A DNA stretch of 9,521 bases from Oscillospiraceae bacterium. Its GTDB lineage: Bacteria; Bacillota; Clostridia; Oscillospirales; Ruminococcaceae. Location: positions 1 through 9,521 of the forward strand of contig JAITVU010000350.1 of assembly GCA_031285645.1 (NCBI GenBank). Direction: 5' to 3'. Both the position numbers and the translations under genes were made by a program. The notes under the pieces are model-generated. The model was not told the DNA's origin, searched no databases, and was given only the letters and a program-made list of their open reading frames with translations. Numbering within the stretch: the stretch's first letter is position 1; the number at the start of each line of letters is the position of its first letter. Shown one piece after another: positions 6,077-9,521 of the stretch.

Positions 6077-6131
6077 CGTTTCGAATTCTGGCACGGGTGT
6101 AGAAAACCCAGCCTGTTTTCCTTAATTCGGA

Positions 6132-7004
6132 TTAAATAGCTTCACCTGCCGCGACCTTGCCCTGCGCCTGTTCTAAAAGCTTGTCGGACCAGCCAGCGGC
6201 CCACTGCTGAAGCTCGGTAACGCCGAGCGGCGAAGGCGTCCGCGACTGCTCATGCGCGGCAATCCTCTTCGCAAGAGAGGTATACATCTTTGCCTGCTCG
6301 GAATCCGGGGCGGCTTCGATCACGGTTTTCCCCTGAAGCTCGCACTGCGTCACCGTAATCGAGCGTGGAATATATTCCACGACTTGTGTGTCCGTGCGGG
6401 AGACAAAATCGTCGATGATCTCACGGGAATATCCCGCATTGATAGAATTGGCGATCACGCCGCCCAGCAGTGCGCCACCCGACTTGCTGTACTTCTGAAT
6501 ACCCTTAAACAAATTGTTCGCGGCATAAACCGACATAAAATCGGACGAAGATACCGTAAAAACATGCTGGGCAATGCCCTCACGGATAGGTACGGCAAAG
6601 CCGCCGCAAACAACGTCGCCCAGCACATCGTAGATTACATAGTCGAGCTCCAACTCGTCGAAAATGTGCTGCTGTTTAAAAAGCTCCACAGCCGTGATGA
6701 TGCCGCGCCCCGCGCAGCCAACGCCGGGCGCCGGCCCTCCTGCCTCCACGCAGAAGATACCGTTAAAGCCCGTATGAACCACGTCATGGGCGTCCACCGA
6801 GGTCTTCTCCCGCAACGTATCCAGAACTGTGGGAATATAGGTTCCGTCCCGCAGGGTATTGGTGCTGTCAGATTTGGGGTCGCAGCCGAACTGCATGACC
6901 TTGAATCCCATTTTGGACAGCGCTGCCGACAGATTCGACGTGGTGGTGGATTTCCCGATTCCCCCCTTCCCGTAAATGGCGATCTGTTTGATTTGTTTAC
7001 TCAT
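6132..7004 (-). CDS. NifH-like (nitrogenase reductase family) Fe-S ATPase
   Basis: A 290-residue homolog of nitrogenase iron protein, which as a dimer holds one [4Fe-4S] cluster and couples ATP hydrolysis to low-potential electron transfer into a partner. Visible: P-loop GKGGIGKST at 12-20, switch-I-side [10 protein letters not shown] near 39-48, cluster ligand Cys97 in [10 protein letters not shown] with Arg100 (the ADP-ribosylation site of true NifH), second ligand Cys133 in [17 protein letters not shown], and [10 protein letters not shown] near the subunit face. Conservation is high enough that automated tools may call it nifH. No catalytic partner or NifB is in view, and it carries a C-terminal tail of about 35 residues, so a nitrogenase-like system (for example methylthio-alkane reductase MarH-like or an uncharacterised group) is more likely than N2 fixation. 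ATG 7004 is 6 bases after the NifX-like gene. It is the last gene of the operon. Confidence 0.92.
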   Translation of the reverse strand: MSKQIKQIAIYGKGGIGKSTTTSNLSAALSKMGFKVMQFGCDPKSDSTNTLRDGTYIPTVLDTLREKTSVDAHDVVHTGFNGIFCVEAGGPAPGVGCAGRGIITAVELFKQQHIFDELELDYVIYDVLGDVVCGGFAVPIREGIAQHVFTVSSSDFMSVYAANNLFKGIQKYSKSGGALLGGVIANSINAGYSREIIDDFVSRTDTQVVEYIPRSITVTQCELQGKTVIEAAPDSEQAKMYTSLAKRIAAHEQSRTPSPLGVTELQQWAAGWSDKLLEQAQGKVAAGEAI

Positions 7005-7010
7005 ACACTC

Positions 7011-7349
7011 TTACCTCATTTTGTAGTAGTAGGCTCGGAGCTTATCCAACGCCTCGTCGATGGGAAGGCCGATCTCAAAGACCGATATTCCCTGTAACTC
7101 CAGCGCTCGCTTCGCCCCGGGTCCGGCCCTGCTCACCAGCACAGCCCGGCAGTCGTCGAGCAGGGCGATGTTTTTCGCCATCGCCCCGTCGTCGTGGGAG
7201 CCGCCGCCGCAAACCGGGGCGGTCTCCCGTTTTTCCATGAAGCGGTATCCGCTCTCATCCAGTTCCACTATATAGAAAGCGGAAGCCCTGCCGAAGTGTT
7301 CGTTGATTATCTTGCCGTCAGTCGTGGCGGCGGCGATTCGGATACTCAT
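7011..7349 (-). CDS. NifX / NifB C-terminal-like protein (dinitrogenase iron-molybdenum cofactor family)
   Basis: A 112-residue single-domain protein of the family that binds FeMo-cofactor or its iron-sulfur precursors (NifX, NafY, C-terminal domain of NifB). Family landmarks are clear: IAAATTDGKIINEHFGRA at 5-22 with the conserved His18, CGGGSHDD near 47-54, LLDDCRAVLVSRAGPGA near 63-79, and GISVFEIG near 87-94. Many anaerobes carry stand-alone copies without nitrogenase, and their role is poorly known; they may carry metal clusters. Here it lies directly before the NifH-like gene, so a cluster-carrying or delivery role for the same system is a reasonable inference. ATG 7349 overlaps the TGA of the substrate-binding-protein gene (ATGA), which implies translational coupling. 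Confidence 0.88.
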   Translation of the reverse strand: MSIRIAAATTDGKIINEHFGRASAFYIVELDESGYRFMEKRETAPVCGGGSHDDGAMAKNIALLDDCRAVLVSRAGPGAKRALELQGISVFEIGLPIDEALDKLRAYYYKMR

Positions 7350-8467
7350 TTCACATCACTTGCGTTTCGGCCGGAATCCGTCACCGTGTCGGGCACGTCG
7401 TCAAAGAACGCGAAGCTGTTTTGCTGCAAAGCGTCCACATCCACGTTGGCGTCGAGCATCTCGACCTCCTGTAACTTCTTCGCCGTGATGCCGAACGCCT
7501 CATACGCGCCGCTGACCGACGGAATGTAATTGTAGGTCTTGAGCACCGCCGCGTTGGACTCGGCATCGCCGGCGACATAGTTCTTTTCCACCTGGATTCT
7601 GGTGGCTTCGTCGGGGTTTTCAGCAACCCAGGCGCTTGCGCGCTGCATGGCTCTTGTGTATTTGGCGGCGATGTCGGGGCGCTCGGCCGCGATATTTTCA
7701 CGCACATAGGCCGAGCAGCAATACTGGTCTTTGTAAGGCTCGTCCCGGGAAGAATCGTACAGGATGTCGAGGTCAAGCTGCACCGCCGCGAGATAAGCTG
7801 TCGGGTCGTTGGCGGCTATGGCGTCAATCGCGCCTTTTTCCAGCGCCGCCGGAAGCTCGGCGTTGGTAAACACAAGGAACTCGACCTCCATATTCTGCAC
7901 GTTCACACCGACGCCGTTGTCCGCGAGCACCCTCTTGGCGAAGATGATGGGGCTGCTGGTGAGGCTGGGAACGCCGATACGCTTGCCGCGCAGATCGATT
8001 GCGGTATTGATGCCTGAATCCCCCGGAACCAGTATCTTGTCGCAGCCTGTGTGAAGCCCTGTGGTGATCTTGATGGGCAGCCCGTTGGACAGCGGCTGCA
8101 CCAGCGAGGCCAGAAGCCCGAAGCCCGCTTCCGTCTTTCCGGCGGTGACCGCGTCGTTGGCCGTGCCGGGCGCCAGCAGAATCAGCTCTACGGTTAAGCC
8201 CTCCTCTTCAAAAAAGCCATTTTCATACGCGATATGCACCGGCGCTTCGCATAAGCTGCCGGAGTAGCCGACCTTGAGGACATAACCGTCGTTTTCGGGC
8301 GCTGTATTTTCAGATTCGGACGAAGTGTTTTGCGCCGAATCTCCAGCGGCGGCTAACGAGGACGGAGCCGCACTGGATGCGGGCGCTGCCGTTTGCTGTC
8401 CGCAGCCGGAAAACACCAATGCCAGCGACAGCAGTGTAATCAGGATCATTGTTACTTTGCGTTTCAT
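7346..8467 (-). CDS. NitT/TauT/SsuA-type ABC transporter substrate-binding lipoprotein
   Basis: A 373-residue exported lipoprotein. A basic start and hydrophobic signal sequence lead to the lipobox LVFSGC with lipidated Cys22, then a low-complexity Ala/Ser/Glu linker to about residue 60. The binding domain starts at YVLKVGY and shows GYSGSLCEAPVHIAYENGFF near 67-86, LRGKRIGVPSL near 159-169, and a C-terminal helix-rich half, as in the nitrate, sulfonate and taurine binding proteins (NMT1/SsuA-like). The substrate is not decided. Unusually, four cysteines lie in the mature domain (Cys73, Cys142, Cys250, Cys251), more than is common in this family. ATG 8467 has GGAGA about 8 bases upstream. It sits between the ABC ATPase gene and the NifX-like gene and overlaps the latter, which ties the imported compound to the NifH-like system. 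Confidence 0.9.
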   Translation of the reverse strand: MKRKVTMILITLLSLALVFSGCGQQTAAPASSAAPSSLAAAGDSAQNTSSESENTAPENDGYVLKVGYSGSLCEAPVHIAYENGFFEEEGLTVELILLAPGTANDAVTAGKTEAGFGLLASLVQPLSNGLPIKITTGLHTGCDKILVPGDSGINTAIDLRGKRIGVPSLTSSPIIFAKRVLADNGVGVNVQNMEVEFLVFTNAELPAALEKGAIDAIAANDPTAYLAAVQLDLDILYDSSRDEPYKDQYCCSAYVRENIAAERPDIAAKYTRAMQRASAWVAENPDEATRIQVEKNYVAGDAESNAAVLKTYNYIPSVSGAYEAFGITAKKLQEVEMLDANVDVDALQQNSFAFFDDVPDTVTDSGRNASDVK

Positions 8468-8481
8468 GCTTCATTCTCCTA

Positions 8482-9261
8482 TCATAAAAAGTAATTTGGC
8501 TCTTCGATTTTGCCGGCGAAATCCAAAATTTCGAGAATTTTGGAGCGTAGGGACAAAAACTCGGGGTTGTTTCTGGCTCTCGGGCGGAACAGCTTCACGT
8601 CGATACTGCGCTCGATCTTTGCGGGGCGGGGCGTCATTACAATAACCCGGTCGGAGAGGTAGATCGCCTCGTCGACGTCGTGCGTCACCATAATCATGGT
8701 GGTTCCGCGCTCCCGCCAAATGCGGATCAGCTCATCCTGCATATTCATGCGGGTGAACGCGTCCAGCGCGCCGAGCGGTTCGTCCAGCAGCAGCACCTTC
8801 GGGTGGTTCACCAGCGCCCGCGCCAGTGACGCGCGCTGCGCCATACCCCCTGAAAGCTGATGCGGAAAGGCTTTCGCGAAGTCCGACAGCCCCACGAGCC
8901 CGAGAAACTCCCCGACCTCCTGTTCCGATTGCCGGTATGTACCGCGCGCTTTTAACCCAAACGCGATGTTGTCGCGGATACTCAGCCACGGGAACAGAGT
9001 GGGATCCTGGAACACAAGCCCCCGCTCATAGGACGGCTCCCGGATCGGCTCGCTGTCCAGATACAGCGTACCGGAGGTCGCCGTATCCAGCCCCGCGATC
9101 AGCCGCAGCAGCGTCGACTTGCCGCAGCCGGACGGGCCAATCAGCGAGACAAACTCGCCCGCGTTTATGGTCAGGTTCACCCCGTTCAAGGCGGTTACAT
9201 CCTCCGCGTCCTGTTGCGGGAATACCTTGACGGCATTTTCGACCTTGATTTCGCCTACCAT
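8482..9261 (-). CDS. NitT/TauT/SsuB-type ABC transporter ATP-binding protein
   Basis: A 259-residue ATPase that powers uptake through the permease encoded just upstream, acting at the cytoplasmic face of the membrane. All nucleotide-binding motifs are intact: Walker A GPSGCGKST at 42-50, Q-loop Gln85 in VFQDPTLFPW, signature LSGGMAQR at 136-143, Walker B KVLLLDEP at 155-162, D-loop GALDA, and switch His194 in VTHDVDEA. The QDPTLFPWLSIRDN stretch is typical of the sulfonate/nitrate/taurine branch. ATG 9261 is chosen because it follows an AAGGGGG ribosome site and starts the domain at the normal place; a longer in-frame extension to 9468 runs through the permease gene and is an artefact. Its start overlaps the permease stop by 7 bases, and its stop is 14 bases before the binding-protein gene. 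Confidence 0.93.
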   Translation of the reverse strand: MVGEIKVENAVKVFPQQDAEDVTALNGVNLTINAGEFVSLIGPSGCGKSTLLRLIAGLDTATSGTLYLDSEPIREPSYERGLVFQDPTLFPWLSIRDNIAFGLKARGTYRQSEQEVGEFLGLVGLSDFAKAFPHQLSGGMAQRASLARALVNHPKVLLLDEPLGALDAFTRMNMQDELIRIWRERGTTMIMVTHDVDEAIYLSDRVIVMTPRPAKIERSIDVKLFRPRARNNPEFLSLRSKILEILDFAGKIEEPNYFL

Positions 9262-9521
9262 TTGACGACCCCCTTCTGCCACACGAGCACATGGTCGCGC
9301 ACCTTGAACAGCAGTGTTACGAGGACGGAAAAGGTAACCGCTATGATGATAAGCCCGGTATAGACATTCGCGTAAGAGAGCATTTCCCGCTGCCAGTTGA
9401 TGTACCAGCCGATGCCGTTCTTGACGCCGATCATCTCCGCTGTCATCAGCGTGATGAAGGAGGCGCATGTGCCGTTAAACAGCCCCAGAAACATGTGCGG
9501 CATGGCGGCAGGGATGCCCAC
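9255..9521 (-). CDS. NitT/TauT/SsuC-type ABC transporter permease (3' part only)
   Basis: Only the C-terminal 88 residues are in the window; the gene continues beyond base 9521. The piece begins inside the conserved cytoplasmic-loop region: PAAMPHMFLGLFNGTCASFITLMTAEM corresponds to the coupling (EAA-like) loop of the binding-protein-dependent permease family. A hydrophobic helix, YANVYTGLIIIAVTFSVLVTLLF, and a short basic-acidic tail ending VWQKGVVKW follow. The NGIGWYINWQREM segment between the helices fits the sulfonate/nitrate permease branch. It is the most upstream operon gene in view, and its stop TAG (9255-9257) overlaps the ATPase start. The operon promoter must lie outside the window. 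Confidence 0.88.
   Translation of the reverse strand: MGIPAAMPHMFLGLFNGTCASFITLMTAEMIGVKNGIGWYINWQREMLSYANVYTGLIIIAVTFSVLVTLLFKVRDHVLVWQKGVVKW

Noticed and set aside
5798..6094. 98-codon minus-strand frame (and overlapping plus-strand frames at 5665-5970 and 5787-6014) in the GC-rich gap
   Set aside because: No ribosome site, no recognisable domain, odd composition rich in Arg, Pro and Ala, and each overlaps hairpins and the others. The minus frame also runs through the terminator. They look like by-products of GC-rich sequence.
6095..6109. Small hairpin GGGT/ACCC as a second terminator
   Set aside because: Only four base pairs, and no proper T run directly after it on either strand.
6132..7004. 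Calling the NifH-like gene a true nitrogen-fixation nifH
   Set aside because: The key residues are present, but no nifD, nifK, nifE, nifN or nifB is in view, and the operon partners are an importer and a NifX-like protein. The name would over-claim function.
6252..7097. 281-codon plus-strand frame opposite the NifH-like gene
   Set aside because: It is the antisense shadow of a strongly conserved gene; it has no domain and no ribosome site.
9262..9468. N-terminal extension of the ABC ATPase reading frame
   Set aside because: It reads through the permease gene in another frame; the ATPase domain starts normally at ATG 9261 with its own ribosome site.

Overview
The window looks like chromosome of an anaerobic Clostridia-type Firmicute. 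The pointers are strong AGGAGG-type ribosome sites, frequent GTG and TTG starts, a Clostridium-type short NifU beside NifS, a lipoprotein-type substrate-binding protein, and a mid-range GC content. No rRNA, tRNA, CRISPR array or transposase was seen, so the taxon is inference.

Left block (1-4579, + strand): sulfur mobilisation and Fe-S assembly. The tail of a Cys/Met-metabolism PLP enzyme is followed after 2 bases by a MalY/PatB-type C-S lyase and then an HD-domain hydrolase. A clear sigma-A-like promoter at 1890-1918 then drives nifS (cysteine desulfurase), nifU (scaffold) and larE (ATP-dependent sulfur-insertion enzyme). The block reads as a route from cysteine, cystathionine or methionine sulfur to persulfide, Fe-S clusters and a thiolated cofactor. 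No larB or larC is present.

Middle block (4580-6131): a small regulatory or accessory module between two bidirectional-looking terminators (4703-4757 and 6026-6076). It holds a minus-strand XRE-type regulator, a divergent small single-pass membrane protein of unknown function, and a shared promoter region whose promoter is bracketed by a wide inverted repeat. After these comes a GC-rich, hairpin-rich stretch (about 5785-6010) that does not look like a normal gene and may be an RNA or a mobile-element remnant.

Right block (6132-9521, - strand): a tight operon read right to left. It encodes an ABC permease (cut by the window edge), an ABC ATPase, a substrate-binding lipoprotein of the NitT/TauT/SsuA kind, a NifX/NifB-C-terminal-like small protein and a NifH-like protein. 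Several junctions overlap. The NifH-like protein keeps the P-loop, both [4Fe-4S] cysteines and Arg100 of true nitrogenase reductases. No NifD, NifK, NifE, NifN or NifB radical-SAM protein is visible, so this is more likely a nitrogenase-like reductase system, possibly for a sulfur- or nitrogen-containing small molecule, than nitrogen fixation. Its placement beside sulfur and Fe-S genes is the most interesting aspect of the window. The partner subunits, if any, would lie to the right of the window.
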